Part shown: positions 1 to 8,234 of the stretch, in pieces
Layout of the letters: every line of letters begins with the position of its first letter
Position numbering within the stretch: the stretch's first letter is position 1
Source: Streptomyces roseoviridis
GTDB taxonomy: Bacteria; Actinomycetota; Actinomycetes; Streptomycetales; Streptomycetaceae
DNA length: 64,000 nucleotides
Reading direction: 5' to 3'
NCBI RefSeq assembly: GCF_039535235.1
Contig: NZ_BAAAWU010000001.1
Coordinates: 5,146,001 to 5,210,000, forward strand
The notes under the pieces: model-generated
What the model was told of the DNA's origin: nothing
Database searches by the model: none
What the model saw: only the letters and a program-made list of their open reading frames with translations
Position numbers and translations under genes: made by a program

Positions 1-161
1 CCAGTGGCGCCCAGTCGCTGGAGGCCGCGGCCGTCGTCTCCACCGCCGAGGCCGCGTCCGACGCGGACCGCGCGGCGGTGCGGGACCTGGGCGGGCCGGA
101 GACCCCGGTGCTGCTCGCGGGTCCCGACGGGCGGCTTCGGGTGGCGGTCACGGCGGGCTGA
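1..161 (+). CDS. Cytidine-deaminase-like protein, C-terminal part (5' end outside window)
   Basis: Reading frame 3 is open from the window edge to the TGA at 159-161 and encodes the last 52 residues of a protein. The tail reads SGAQSLEAAAVVSTAEAASD and ends in VLLAGPDGRLRVAVTAG. From memory this resembles the C-terminus of the short cytidine-deaminase-family protein that lies just upstream of era in many streptomycetes. The catalytic zinc motif would lie upstream and cannot be checked. The identity rests on synteny and this short tail. Confidence 0.5.
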   Translation, partial: SGAQSLEAAAVVSTAEAASDADRAAVRDLGGPETPVLLAGPDGRLRVAVTAG

Positions 162-277
162 ACACCGTACGGACGCGGGAGGGGCCCGGCGGCGGCATGC
201 GCCGGGCCCCTCGCGCACGACTGCCGCACGGCCCTTGTGCTCTTGTGAAGAATGCGCGTCAATGGCAGCGCGGCCGT

Positions 278-292
278 CCGACGGTCCGTCAG
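278..292. promoter_or_regulatory. Surface-gene palindrome, copy 1 (CCGACG-GTC-CGTCAG)
   Basis: A 15-base near-perfect palindrome (6-3-6) lies 63 bases before the ATG at 356. The same design occurs upstream of the secreted-protein genes at 1024, 8235 and 45906 and, more loosely, 36404. It is probably a regulator-binding site; the regulator is unknown to me. Confidence 0.5.
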
Positions 293-355
293 AAACGCGT
301 CCTCACGCAGTGCCCGCACCCCTGCGTTCGTCATCGGAAGGGGTACGACCACACC

Positions 356-835
356 ATGAGAAGCAGCAGCACCTTGGGGATCCTCGCGGTGCTCTCCGGA
401 GCGCTCGCCGCCGCCGGCCTCGCCCTCGCGCCGGGCGCCGCCGCCGTCTCGCCGGGCACGGCCACGGCGACCTACGACTGCGGGTCGTGGGGCGGTGGCG
501 GTGCCACCCTCACCGCCACGCAGAACGGCACCGCCGCCACGATCACGATCACCTCCGCCGTGAAGACGCCGATCGCGGTCGGCGCCGACCAGATCGGCGC
601 CACACTCACGATGGCCAAGGCCGGCGGCGGCACCCGGGTCTTCACCGGCAAGAAGAACCCGCCGCTCGCCGCGAACCAGTCGGTCACCATCGGCCCGCTC
701 GGTGGGACCGTCGCCTCCGGTGACAGGCTCAACTCCTTCTTCGCGGGTACCGCGCTCAAGATGGTGATCTTCGGGGTCACAGTGAACTGCGACGCGCTCA
801 CCTCTCAGTCCCCCGGGCCCTTCGTGTTCGGCTGA
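356..835 (+). CDS. Small secreted surface protein of the WxL-like trio
   Basis: This 159-residue protein starts at ATG 356. Residues 1-31 form a clear signal peptide: MRSSS, then a long Ala/Leu core, with likely cleavage near APGAAA. The mature part is rich in Thr, Ala and Gly and looks like an all-beta domain. It carries CGSWGGGG near the start and one late Cys (VNCDA), which could form a disulphide. It shares the odd string GKKNPP with the next gene product (GPKKNPP), so the two may hold related domains. A perfect 13-bp hairpin terminator follows at 853-881, so it is probably its own transcript. No function is recognised; a cell-surface or structural role is inferred from the neighbours. 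Confidence 0.75.
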   Translation: MRSSSTLGILAVLSGALAAAGLALAPGAAAVSPGTATATYDCGSWGGGGATLTATQNGTAATITITSAVKTPIAVGADQIGATLTMAKAGGGTRVFTGKKNPPLAANQSVTIGPLGGTVASGDRLNSFFAGTALKMVIFGVTVNCDALTSQSPGPFVFG

Positions 836-852
836 GCTCGTCCCGCACGACC

Positions 853-881
853 GGCCGGTGCCGCCGACGGCGGCACCGGCC
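853..881 (+). terminator. Hairpin terminator after the small secreted protein
   Basis: GGCCGGTGCCGCC (853-865), loop GAC, then the exact reverse complement (869-881). A 13-bp perfect stem 17 bases after the stop; no T run, as is usual in Streptomyces. Confidence 0.75.
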
Positions 882-930
882 ACCGTTGTGACCTGGGGAA
901 ACCCCACCCGCCGACCGAACCTGACAGCAT

Positions 931-945
931 CTGATGGGTCATCAG
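931..945. promoter_or_regulatory. Surface-gene palindrome, copy 2 (CTGATG-GGT-CATCAG)
   Basis: A perfect 6-3-6 palindrome, 78 bases before the ATG at 1024. It has the same design as copies 1, 3 and 4. Confidence 0.6.
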
Positions 946-1023
946 TCGGTGCGTTTCGACTCCCTTGACTTCTCTCGGCCGCCAGCCGTCAATGGCGCCC
1001 TCTCATCCCTCAGGAGGGGCCCC

Positions 1024-2370
1024 ATGGCACTCGACCCACCCCGAGCCGCGGCGCGAAGACGGCGTCGCTGGACCGCCGCCCTCGGCGCCGGCGCGCTCGC
1101 CCTCACCGCGGGCGGAGCACTCGCCACCCCGGCCGGCGCCCTCACCACGGCCGCCGCGCCCGTGGAGTTCGCCACCCGCTGCGTCCCCCCGCCGATCGCC
1201 GGCATCCCGCCCATCGACGGCACCACCACCGCACAGATCACCGTCGACAACGCCGCGCCCAAGGTCGGCGACACCGTCACCGTCACCTACACCGTCACCA
1301 GGCCCGCCGCCTCCAACCCGGTGGACCTCGCCCTCCCCGCCGACATCATGACCCCGAGCGGCACGGTCGCCCTCGGCGGCGCCCAGTCCGGCTCCGTCAC
1401 CGTCACCGGCCCCAAGAAGAACCCGCCCGTCCCCGGCAAGGGCGCCTTCCCGGCGTTCTCCATGACCGGCACCTTCACCGTCACCGCGCCCGGCGCGATC
1501 ACCCTCTCGCCCGGGGACTACAACATCCACACCAGCTACCTCATGGAGCTGGACACCCCCTGCACCGTCAAGAACCCGCCCGCGCCCGTCTCCGAGACCG
1601 TCACCGCCACCGACCGCCCCGACGCCGACGAACGGGCCCTCCGGCTCGACAACGCCTCCGGGGCACCCGGCGTCCGCGTCACCGTCACCGGCAGCGGATT
1701 CACCCCGCTCACCGAGGTCACCGTCACCGGCCGGGCCGGAGCGGCCGAGACCGCCGACCGCATGACCGTCACGACCGACAGCGACGGCGCCTTCGCCGCC
1801 CGCCTGAAGGTCAACGACAAGGCGACCACCGGCATCGTGGCGTACGAGGGCCCCGCCTGGGACCCCGCCAAGGGCGCCGGCCCCGTCCCGTACCAGGTCG
1901 TCGACGACACCCCGGCCCCGCCGAACAGCCAGAAGATCACCACCTCGGTCAGGGCCGGTGAACTGTCCATGACCCAGGCCGGCGACGCCGTCCAGCTCAC
2001 CGCCGTCGACTTCGGGCAGGGCGGCGCCGCCACCGGCGCGCTGCGGACCGTGACCGTCAAGGACTTCCGCGGCGGCCCCGCCGGCTGGTCCCTGACCGGG
2101 AAGGTCACCGACTTCACCGGCCCCGGCGGCGCCATCGGCGCCGGAAAGCTCAGCTGGACCCCGGCCTGCGCCACCCGGGCCGGCAGCCCCAGCACCTGCG
2201 TCCCCGGCAGCCCCGGCCCCGTCGGCACCGACGGCGCCACCCTCGCCTCCACCGCGAACGGCACGCTCACCGGAGGCGAGTTCACCGTCGACGCGGAACT
2301 CTCCCTCGACGTCCCGGCCTTCACCGCGCCGGGCGCCTACGCGGGCGTGCTCACGCTCACGCTGTCCTGA
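1024..2370 (+). CDS. Secreted WxL-domain-like surface protein
   Basis: This 448-residue protein starts at ATG 1024, which has a strong AGGAGG at 1012-1017; earlier in-frame starts have none. An Arg-rich N-terminus (RRRRRW) and Ala-rich core form a signal peptide, possibly Tat-like. The middle holds Ig-like beta domains with many TVT/TVTVTG strands and one region resembling a TIG/IPT-type fold (about 205-265). The last 125 residues resemble a WxL domain: DFRGGPAGWSL has Trp355-Ser-Leu357, and the chain ends YAGVLTLTLS, like the distal WxL motif at the C-terminus in Firmicutes. In Firmicutes WxL domains bind peptidoglycan noncovalently. The DUF916 gene follows 64 bases downstream, the usual partner. 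The WxL assignment is by eye. Confidence 0.75.
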   Translation: MALDPPRAAARRRRRWTAALGAGALALTAGGALATPAGALTTAAAPVEFATRCVPPPIAGIPPIDGTTTAQITVDNAAPKVGDTVTVTYTVTRPAASNPVDLALPADIMTPSGTVALGGAQSGSVTVTGPKKNPPVPGKGAFPAFSMTGTFTVTAPGAITLSPGDYNIHTSYLMELDTPCTVKNPPAPVSETVTATDRPDADERALRLDNASGAPGVRVTVTGSGFTPLTEVTVTGRAGAAETADRMTVTTDSDGAFAARLKVNDKATTGIVAYEGPAWDPAKGAGPVPYQVVDDTPAPPNSQKITTSVRAGELSMTQAGDAVQLTAVDFGQGGAATGALRTVTVKDFRGGPAGWSLTGKVTDFTGPGGAIGAGKLSWTPACATRAGSPSTCVPGSPGPVGTDGATLASTANGTLTGGEFTVDAELSLDVPAFTAPGAYAGVLTLTLS

Positions 2371-2376
2371 CCGCCC

Positions 2377-2408
2377 GGCGGGCCGGGCGCACACCCGGCC
2401 GGCCCGCC
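2377..2408 (+). terminator. Possible imperfect hairpin between the WxL-like and DUF916 genes
   Basis: GGCGGGCCGGG is followed by an imperfect complement CCCGGCCGGCCCGCC. It could attenuate transcription between the two genes. The pairing is imperfect, so this is weak. Confidence 0.3.
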
Positions 2409-2434
2409 CCACTCCACCCCGGGGGTCCGCACCC

Positions 2435-3409
2435 GTGCGCACGCCGTACGCCCTCCTCCTGAGCCTCCTGCTGAGCGCCGCCCTGGCCGTGCTCGGCCCG
2501 CCGCCGAGGGCAGCCGCCGCCGAGAACGGCGAGTGGGCCGTCTACCCGGCCGCCACCGCGCTCGGCGGCCGCCCGTACTTCTACCTCTCCGCCGACCCCG
2601 GCACCACGCTCACCGACCGGGTCACCGTCACCAACAAGACCGCCGCGCCGCTCACCTTCCTCCTCTACGGAGCCGACGCCTACAACACCGAACGCGACGG
2701 CGGCTTCGCCGTCCGCACCCGGCACGAGCGGCAGACCGGCGCCGGAGCCTGGATCAGACCCGCCCGCGACCGCGTCACCGTCCCGCCGCGCTCCGCCGTC
2801 ACCGTCCCGTACACCCTCACCGTCCCCGCCGACGCCGAGCCCGGCGACCACCCCGGCGCACTCGTCGCCCTCGACGAGCGGATCGAACGGGGCGGCGGCG
2901 CCGTCGCCCTCGGCGTGCAGCGGGCCGTCGGCGCCCGCGTCTACCTGCGGGTCGGCGGCCCCGCCGTCCCCGCCCTCGCCGTCGAGGACGTCACCCTCGA
3001 CCAGGACCGGCCGCTGCTGCCCGGCACCCGCGCCGGCAGCGCCGTCGTCTCCTACACCCTGCACAACCGCGGCAACGTCACCCTGCACCCCCGGGTCGCC
3101 CTCAAGGCCCGGGGGCTCTTCGGCCGCACCCTGCTCTCCCGCGACCTGGACCGGATCCCGGCCGAACTGCTGCCCCGGCAGAAGATCCGGCTCACCGCGC
3201 CCTGGGGCGGCTCGCCGCAGCTCGACCGGGGCGAGCTGACCCTGACCGCCACGGCCGAGGGCGTCCGCGAGACGGGCCGGGTCTCCTTCCTCGCCGTGCC
3301 CTGGCTGCCGCTCGCCGTCCTGCTCACCGGCGCCGCCGGGGCCGCGGCCCTCCGGATCCGCCGCCGTCGCGCGGCCGGGAAGGCGCCGGGGACGGCACGG
3401 AGTACGTGA
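2435..3409 (+). CDS. WxL protein partner with DUF916 domain, membrane anchored
   Basis: This 324-residue protein starts at GTG 2435. It has an N-terminal signal peptide (residues 1-29, ending RAAAA), then WAVYPA and DPGTTLTDRVTVTN, typical of the DUF916 (WxL peptidoglycan-binding) domain, up to about residue 150. A second Ig-like region has SYTLHNRGNVTLHP. A single C-terminal membrane helix (about 290-308) is followed by RIRRRRAAG on the cytosolic side. This is the arrangement of the DUF916/DUF3324 partner in Firmicutes WxL loci. The gene lies 64 bases after the WxL-like gene on the same strand. It probably tethers the complex to membrane or wall. Automated pipelines often mislabel such proteins as beta-xylosidase. 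Confidence 0.8.
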   Translation: MRTPYALLLSLLLSAALAVLGPPPRAAAAENGEWAVYPAATALGGRPYFYLSADPGTTLTDRVTVTNKTAAPLTFLLYGADAYNTERDGGFAVRTRHERQTGAGAWIRPARDRVTVPPRSAVTVPYTLTVPADAEPGDHPGALVALDERIERGGGAVALGVQRAVGARVYLRVGGPAVPALAVEDVTLDQDRPLLPGTRAGSAVVSYTLHNRGNVTLHPRVALKARGLFGRTLLSRDLDRIPAELLPRQKIRLTAPWGGSPQLDRGELTLTATAEGVRETGRVSFLAVPWLPLAVLLTGAAGAAALRIRRRRAAGKAPGTARST

Positions 3410-3426
3410 GGCGGGCGCTCATCGGG

Positions 3427-3432
3427 GACAAT
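3427..3432 (+). promoter_or_regulatory. -10 hexamer of leaderless era promoter (GACAAT)
   Basis: GACAAT lies seven bases before the ATG at 3440, so transcription would begin at or next to the start codon. The same GACAAT spacing precedes recO and dusB. Confidence 0.55.
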
Positions 3433-3439
3433 GACCCCC

Positions 3440-4390
3440 ATGAGCGTTCGCACCCCAGACACCGATGAGAACACCGCCCCCCACCGGGCGGGCTTCGCCT
3501 GCTTCGTCGGGCGCCCCAACGCGGGCAAGTCCACCCTCACGAACGCTCTCGTCGGGCAGAAGGTGGCGATCACCTCCAACCGGCCGCAGACCACCCGGCA
3601 CACCGTGCGGGGCATCGTGCACCGCCCGGACGCCCAGCTGATCCTGGTCGACACCCCCGGCCTCCACAAGCCGCGCACCCTGCTCGGCGAGCGCCTCAAC
3701 GACATCGTGCGCACCACCTGGGCCGAGGTCGACGTCATCGGCTTCTGCCTGCCCGCCGACCAGAAGCTCGGCCCCGGCGACCGCTTCATCGCCAAGGAGC
3801 TCGCCGAGATCCGCAAGACCCCCAAGGTCGCCATCGTCACCAAGACCGACCTCGTCGACTCCAAGACCCTCGCCGAGCAGCTGATCGCCATCGACCAGCT
3901 CGGCCGGGAGCTCGGCATCGAGTGGGCCGAGATCGTGCCCGTCTCCGCCGTCGGCGACAAGCAGGTCCAGCTGGTGGCCGACCTCCTCATCCCGCTCCTG
4001 CCGGAGTCCCCGCCGCTCTACCCCGAGGGCGACCTCACCGACGAGCCCGAGATGGTCATGGTCGCCGAGCTGATCCGCGAGGCCGCGCTCGAAGGCGTAC
4101 GGGACGAACTGCCGCACTCCATCGCGGTGGTCGTGGAGGAGATGCTGCCCCGCGAGAACCGCCCCGCCGACCGGCCGCTGCTCGACATCCACGCCAACGT
4201 CTACATCGAGCGCCCCAGCCAGAAGGGCATCATCATCGGCCCCAAGGGCAGCCGCCTGAAGGAGGTCGGCATGAAGTCCCGCAAGCACATCGAGGCCCTG
4301 CTCGGGACCCCGGTCTTCCTCGACCTCCACGTGAAGGTCGCCAAGGACTGGCAGCGCGACCCGAAGCAGCTGCGGAAGCTGGGCTTCTAG
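3440..4390 (+). CDS. era: GTPase Era
   Basis: Era (316 residues from this start) is an essential GTPase that binds 16S rRNA and helps assemble the 30S subunit. The P loop is GRPNAGKS, switch/G3 is DTPG, and G4 is TKTD. The C-terminal KH domain shows IIGPKGSRLKEVG and ends in the family-typical DPKQLRKLGF. An ATG nine bases earlier (3431) is also in frame, but it would lie inside the GACAAT -10 element and has no ribosome site; the ATG at 3440 fits a leaderless transcript. The gene is probably transcribed alone or read into from the DUF916 gene. Confidence 0.97.
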   Translation: MSVRTPDTDENTAPHRAGFACFVGRPNAGKSTLTNALVGQKVAITSNRPQTTRHTVRGIVHRPDAQLILVDTPGLHKPRTLLGERLNDIVRTTWAEVDVIGFCLPADQKLGPGDRFIAKELAEIRKTPKVAIVTKTDLVDSKTLAEQLIAIDQLGRELGIEWAEIVPVSAVGDKQVQLVADLLIPLLPESPPLYPEGDLTDEPEMVMVAELIREAALEGVRDELPHSIAVVVEEMLPRENRPADRPLLDIHANVYIERPSQKGIIIGPKGSRLKEVGMKSRKHIEALLGTPVFLDLHVKVAKDWQRDPKQLRKLGF

Positions 4391-4586
4391 CGGAGACGGG
4401 GGACTGCCGGAGCCGCGCGTCGGCAAGGCCCGGACCCCTGCCGGAAGCCGGGAGGGCCGGGTCAGGGGCAGGGACTTCGGCGTCGAGGGCAGGGACCCGG
4501 ACGGCCCCACCGCGCCGGAGGCCCGCCGGAAGCGCCCCGCGCCCCGGCGACCGGCCCCGAGCCCCCTTTCCTTCCGGCGCCCGCCT

Positions 4587-4859
4587 TCAGGCGCCCTCCT
4601 TCAGGACCCTCGTGATCAGGGCCCGCTGGGCCTGGGTGAGGTGGGGGTCGCGGCAGCGGACCGTCCACCCGTCGACCGTGATCTCGTACGAGAAGCCGTC
4701 CGGGACGCCCCGGGCGGCCTCCTCGTCGACAGGGGGCTCCGCGAGGACCGTCGCGGCCAGCGCCTGCCAGTCGCCCGCGTCGGCGAGGCCCTCGGTGTCC
4801 ACCTCCTCCGCCTTCTCGATGCCCGCGAAACCACCCGTGCGCCGCACTGAAATCCGCAT
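4587..4859 (-). CDS. Emfourin-type inhibitor of M4 protease
   Basis: This 90-residue cytosolic-looking protein begins MRISVRRTGGFAGI and contains ISYEITVDG-like strands (SYEITVDGWTVRC) and a C-terminal helix RALITRVL. Length, start motif and position match the emfourin (protealysin inhibitor) family, whose founder inhibits the neighbouring M4 protease protealysin. Its start is 26 bases after the M4 protease stop on the same strand, so the two form an operon. The enzyme has no secretion signal, so the inhibitor probably guards the cytoplasm. No strong ribosome site is seen; translation may depend on the upstream gene. Confidence 0.85.
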   Translation of the reverse strand: MRISVRRTGGFAGIEKAEEVDTEGLADAGDWQALAATVLAEPPVDEEAARGVPDGFSYEITVDGWTVRCRDPHLTQAQRALITRVLKEGA

Positions 4860-4885
4860 GGACCCTGTGTATCAGGAGGCCGGCG

Positions 4886-5944
4886 TCAGGAGGCCGGCAC
4901 GCCGACGACCGACCATGCCTTCAGGACCGCCTCCACCTCGTCGCCGCCGTCGCCGAACAGCCGCCGCGCCGATGCCACCGTCGCCCGCGCGAACTCGGAG
5001 AAGCGGGTGTCCTCGCTCAGGGTGCCGCCGGTCATCACGTCGTACCAGATCCGCCCGGCCCGCTCCCAGGCCGCGCCGCCGAGCTCGGTGGCGAGGAGGT
5101 AGAAGGCGTGGTTGGGGATGCCCGAGTTGATGTGCACCCCGCCGTTGTCGGAGCCGGTGCGGACGTAGTCCTCCATGGTCGCCGGCTGCGGGTCCTTGCC
5201 GAGGACGTCGTCGTCGTACGCCGTGCCCGGGGCCTTCATGGACCGCAGCGCCGTGCCCTTGTCCACGGCCGGTCCGAGCAGCCCGGCCCCGATCAGCCAG
5301 TCGGCCTGGTCCGCGGTCTGGCCGAGCGCGTACTGCTTCACCAGCACGCCGAAGACGTCGGACACGGACTCGTTGAGCGCCCCCGACTGGCCGTAGTAGG
5401 CGAGGTTCGCCGTGTGCTGGGTGAAGCCGTGCGCCAGCTCGTGGCCGATGACGTCGACGGGGATGGTGAAGTCGAGGAAGAGCTCGCCGTCACCGTCGCC
5501 GAACACCATCTGCTCGCCGTTCCAGAAGGCGTTGTCGTACTTCCTGTCGTAGTGGACGGTCGCCAGGAGCGGCATCCCGGCACCGTCGATCGAGCGGCGG
5601 CCGTAGACCTTCAGGAAGAGCTCGAAGGTGGCGCCGAGCCCGGCGTAGGCGCGGTTGACGGTGGCGTCCCGACCTGCCGGCTCGCCCTCGCCGCGGACCT
5701 TCACGCCCGGCAGTTCGGTGCCGTTGCGGGCGTCGTACACCGTGCGCCGAGGGCCGTCGGCGGCCTCGCCGGCCGGCGCCTCCGGCGCCGCGGGGGCGGC
5801 CTGGGCGCGGGCGGCGCGCTGGGCCGCGTCGACCGCGAGGGTGCGCCGGGCGGCCGCCGCGAAGGCCGGATTGTCGGACTGGGCGAGCCGCTCCAGGAGG
5901 TGCGGCGGGACGATCGAGCAGAAGACAGGCGCGTGGGGAGTCAT
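4886..5944 (-). CDS. M4 (thermolysin/protealysin-like) metallopeptidase
   Basis: This 352-residue zinc protease starts at ATG 5944 (MTPHAPVFCSIVPP). The N-terminus PPHLLERLA is a protealysin-like short propeptide, with no signal peptide. The catalytic motif is HELAH (168-172), followed by the downstream glutamate motif GALNESVSDVFG, and the region GVHINSGIPNHAFY holds the second catalytic His. Lack of a signal peptide and the emfourin-type gene next door fit the protealysin subgroup. A possible -10 (CACATT) lies six bases before the ATG, and a GTGAC-GCT-GTCAC palindrome lies at 5967-5979. Confidence 0.93.
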   Translation of the reverse strand: MTPHAPVFCSIVPPHLLERLAQSDNPAFAAAARRTLAVDAAQRAARAQAAPAAPEAPAGEAADGPRRTVYDARNGTELPGVKVRGEGEPAGRDATVNRAYAGLGATFELFLKVYGRRSIDGAGMPLLATVHYDRKYDNAFWNGEQMVFGDGDGELFLDFTIPVDVIGHELAHGFTQHTANLAYYGQSGALNESVSDVFGVLVKQYALGQTADQADWLIGAGLLGPAVDKGTALRSMKAPGTAYDDDVLGKDPQPATMEDYVRTGSDNGGVHINSGIPNHAFYLLATELGGAAWERAGRIWYDVMTGGTLSEDTRFSEFARATVASARRLFGDGGDEVEAVLKAWSVVGVPAS

Positions 5945-5966
5945 GCCTGCAATGTGGCACTGTGTG

Positions 5967-5979
5967 GTGACGCTGTCAC
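5967..5979. promoter_or_regulatory. Operator-like palindrome at the M4 protease promoter
   Basis: GTGAC-GCT-GTCAC, a perfect 5-3-5 palindrome. It is 23-35 bases upstream of the protease ATG, between the expected -10 and -35 of a leaderless promoter. Confidence 0.4.
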
Positions 5980-6103
5980 GAGCAGCGACGACGATTGGCG
6001 AAATGGAGTGATAGGTCACGTTCCAGGCTTGACGTGAGGGCCGTCCCGCATACTGGAACGGGACGTCCGCCTCCGCCGGTCCTGGGCTATGGTGACGCAC
6101 ATC

Positions 6104-6151
6104 ATGCGTTTCGGGCTGCTTCTCCTTAGCTGCCGCGGCGAGGGCCTGTAG
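6104..6151 (+). CDS. leuA leader peptide
   Basis: A 15-codon reading frame, MRFGLLLLSCRGEGL, ends in TAG at 6149-6151, 88 bases before leuA. Four consecutive Leu codons (CTG CTT CTC CTT) include CTT, which is rare in this genome. This is the layout of actinobacterial leuA leader peptides, in which ribosome stalling at Leu codons controls leuA expression. I saw no convincing terminator/antiterminator pair, so the mechanism downstream of the stall is not shown. Confidence 0.8.
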   Translation: MRFGLLLLSCRGEGL

Positions 6152-6239
6152 TCGTAGGCCGACCCCCTCCCCGCGGGTTTCGGTGTTGCGTTCGACAGTC
6201 GGCCGTCCCTCCCGCAGGACCCCCGAGGAGCCCTACGCA

Positions 6240-8015
6240 ATGTCCCGGCAGCAGTCGCAGTCCCCGTTCGTCGACCGGCCCACGCCCCTGACCAACGCGA
6301 CGCACATGCAGAAGCCGTCCGGGATGCCCGTCCACAAGTACGGGCCGTACGAAGCCGTCGACATCCCGGACCGCACCTGGCCCGAGAAGCGCATCACCAA
6401 GGCGCCCCGATGGCTGTCCACCGACCTGCGCGACGGCAACCAGGCCCTGATCGACCCGATGAGCCCGGCCCGCAAGCGCGAGATGTTCGACCTGCTGGTC
6501 CGCATGGGCTACAAGGAGATCGAGGTCGGCTTCCCGTCCTCCGGCGACACCGACTTCGCCTTCGTCCGCTCCATCATCGAAGAGGGCGCGATCCCGGACG
6601 ACGTCACCATCTCCGTACTGACCCAGGCCCGCGAGGACCTGATCGAGCGGACCGTGGAGTCCCTGGTCGGCGCCAAGCGCGCCACCGTCCACCTGTACAA
6701 CGCGACCGCGCCCACCTTCCGCCGGGTCGTCTTCCGCGGCTCCAAGGACGACATCAAGCAGATCGCGGTCGACGGCACCCGCCTGGTGATGGAGTACGCC
6801 GAGAAGCTGCTGGGCCCGGAGACCACCTTCGGCTACCAGTACAGCCCGGAGATCTTCACCGACACCGAGCTGGACTTCGCCCTGGAGGTCTGCGAGGCGG
6901 TCTGCGACGTCTGGCAGCCCGGCCCCGGCCGCGAGATCATCCTGAACCTGCCCGCCACCGTGGAGCGTTCGACGCCGTCCACGCACGCGGACCGCTTCGA
7001 GTGGATGTCCCGCCACCTGACCCGCCGCGAGTACATCTGCCTGTCCGTCCACCCGCACAACGACCGCGGCACGGCCGTGGCGGCGGCCGAGCTGGCCATC
7101 ATGGCCGGCGCCGACCGCATCGAGGGCTGCCTGTTCGGTCAGGGCGAGCGCACCGGCAACGTCGACCTGGTCACCCTGGGCATGAACCTGTTCAGCCAGG
7201 GCGTCGACCCGCAGATCGACTTCTCGCAGATCGACGAGATCCGCCGGACCTCCGAGTACTGCAACCAGATGGAGGTCCACCCGCGCCACCCCTACGCGGG
7301 CGACCTGGTCTACACCGCCTTCTCCGGCTCCCACCAGGACGCCATCAAGAAGGGCTTCGACGCCATGGAGGCGGACGCCGCCGCCCAGGGCAAGACCGTC
7401 GACGAGATCGAGTGGGCCGTCCCGTACCTGCCCATCGACCCCAAGGACGTCGGCCGCTCCTACGAGGCCGTCATCCGGGTCAACTCGCAGTCCGGCAAGG
7501 GCGGCATCGCCTACGTCCTGAAGAACGACCACAAGCTGGACCTGCCCCGCCGGATGCAGATCGAGTTCTCGAAGATCATCCAGGCCAAGACCGACGCCGA
7601 GGGCGGCGAGGTCACGCCGAAGGAGATCTGGTCCGTCTTCCAGGACGAGTACCTGCCCAACCCGGACAACCCGTGGGGCCGCATCCAGCTGCGCTCCGGC
7701 CAGTCGACCTCCGACACCGACGGCACCGACACCCTGAAGGTCGAAGCCGTCGTCGACGGCGTCGACACGGTCCTGACCGGCTCCGGCAACGGCCCGATCT
7801 CCGCCTTCTTCGCCGCCCTGCAGGCGATCGGCGTGGACGCCCGCCTGCTGGACTACCAGGAGCACACCATGAGCGAGGGCGCCTCCGCGCAGGCCGCCTC
7901 GTACATCGAGTGCGCCATCGACGGCAAGGTCCTGTGGGGCATCGGCATCGACGCCAACACCACCCGCGCCTCCCTGAAGGCGGTCGTCTCGGCGGTCAAC
8001 CGCTCCGCGCGCTGA
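6240..8015 (+). CDS. leuA: 2-isopropylmalate synthase
   Basis: LeuA (591 residues from ATG 6240) condenses acetyl-CoA with 2-ketoisovalerate, the first step of leucine synthesis. The HMGL-like barrel shows STDLRDGNQALIDPM and the metal-binding SVHPHNDRGTAVAAAE. The C-terminal allosteric (LeuA dimer) domain runs from about residue 450 and contains GNGPISAFFAAL. Length and the PFVDRP N-terminus fit the long actinobacterial form. A Leu-rich leader peptide precedes it and a 16-bp perfect hairpin follows. It reads away from the protease gene. Confidence 0.97.
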   Translation: MSRQQSQSPFVDRPTPLTNATHMQKPSGMPVHKYGPYEAVDIPDRTWPEKRITKAPRWLSTDLRDGNQALIDPMSPARKREMFDLLVRMGYKEIEVGFPSSGDTDFAFVRSIIEEGAIPDDVTISVLTQAREDLIERTVESLVGAKRATVHLYNATAPTFRRVVFRGSKDDIKQIAVDGTRLVMEYAEKLLGPETTFGYQYSPEIFTDTELDFALEVCEAVCDVWQPGPGREIILNLPATVERSTPSTHADRFEWMSRHLTRREYICLSVHPHNDRGTAVAAAELAIMAGADRIEGCLFGQGERTGNVDLVTLGMNLFSQGVDPQIDFSQIDEIRRTSEYCNQMEVHPRHPYAGDLVYTAFSGSHQDAIKKGFDAMEADAAAQGKTVDEIEWAVPYLPIDPKDVGRSYEAVIRVNSQSGKGGIAYVLKNDHKLDLPRRMQIEFSKIIQAKTDAEGGEVTPKEIWSVFQDEYLPNPDNPWGRIQLRSGQSTSDTDGTDTLKVEAVVDGVDTVLTGSGNGPISAFFAALQAIGVDARLLDYQEHTMSEGASAQAASYIECAIDGKVLWGIGIDANTTRASLKAVVSAVNRSAR

Positions 8016-8029
8016 CCCCTCCCGCACCG

Positions 8030-8067
8030 CGCCGCCCCGCACCCCTTCCCAGGGGTGCGGGGCGGCG
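8030..8067 (+). terminator. leuA terminator
   Basis: CGCCGCCCCGCACCCC pairs perfectly with GGGGTGCGGGGCGGCG across a six-base loop. A 16-bp stem 15 bases after the leuA stop. Confidence 0.85.
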
Positions 8068-8150
8068 TCACGTGTGAGCCGCGTCACGGCTTCAGGTTCG
8101 CTTAAGGAAGATCATGGCGACATGCCGGAATCGGCGTGCTATCAGGTGAG

Positions 8151-8165
8151 TTGACGGCACATCAG
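8151..8165. promoter_or_regulatory. Surface-gene palindrome, copy 3 (TTGACG-GCA-CATCAG)
   Basis: Matches the pattern YTGAYG-N3-CRTCAG; the left half is less exact than in copies 2 and 4. It is 69 bases before the ATG of the choice-of-anchor A gene. Confidence 0.5.
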
Positions 8166-8234
8166 CGCGTGGCGGAAGGTCGGCTCGTCCCCCTCCGGAC
8201 ACCCTCCCCTTCGCCCTCCCGACCTGGAGCTCGC

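Noticed and set aside
3431..3439. Earlier ATG (3431) as era start
   Set aside because: It overlaps the GACAAT -10 hexamer; the ATG at 3440 has the leaderless spacing seen at recO and dusB.
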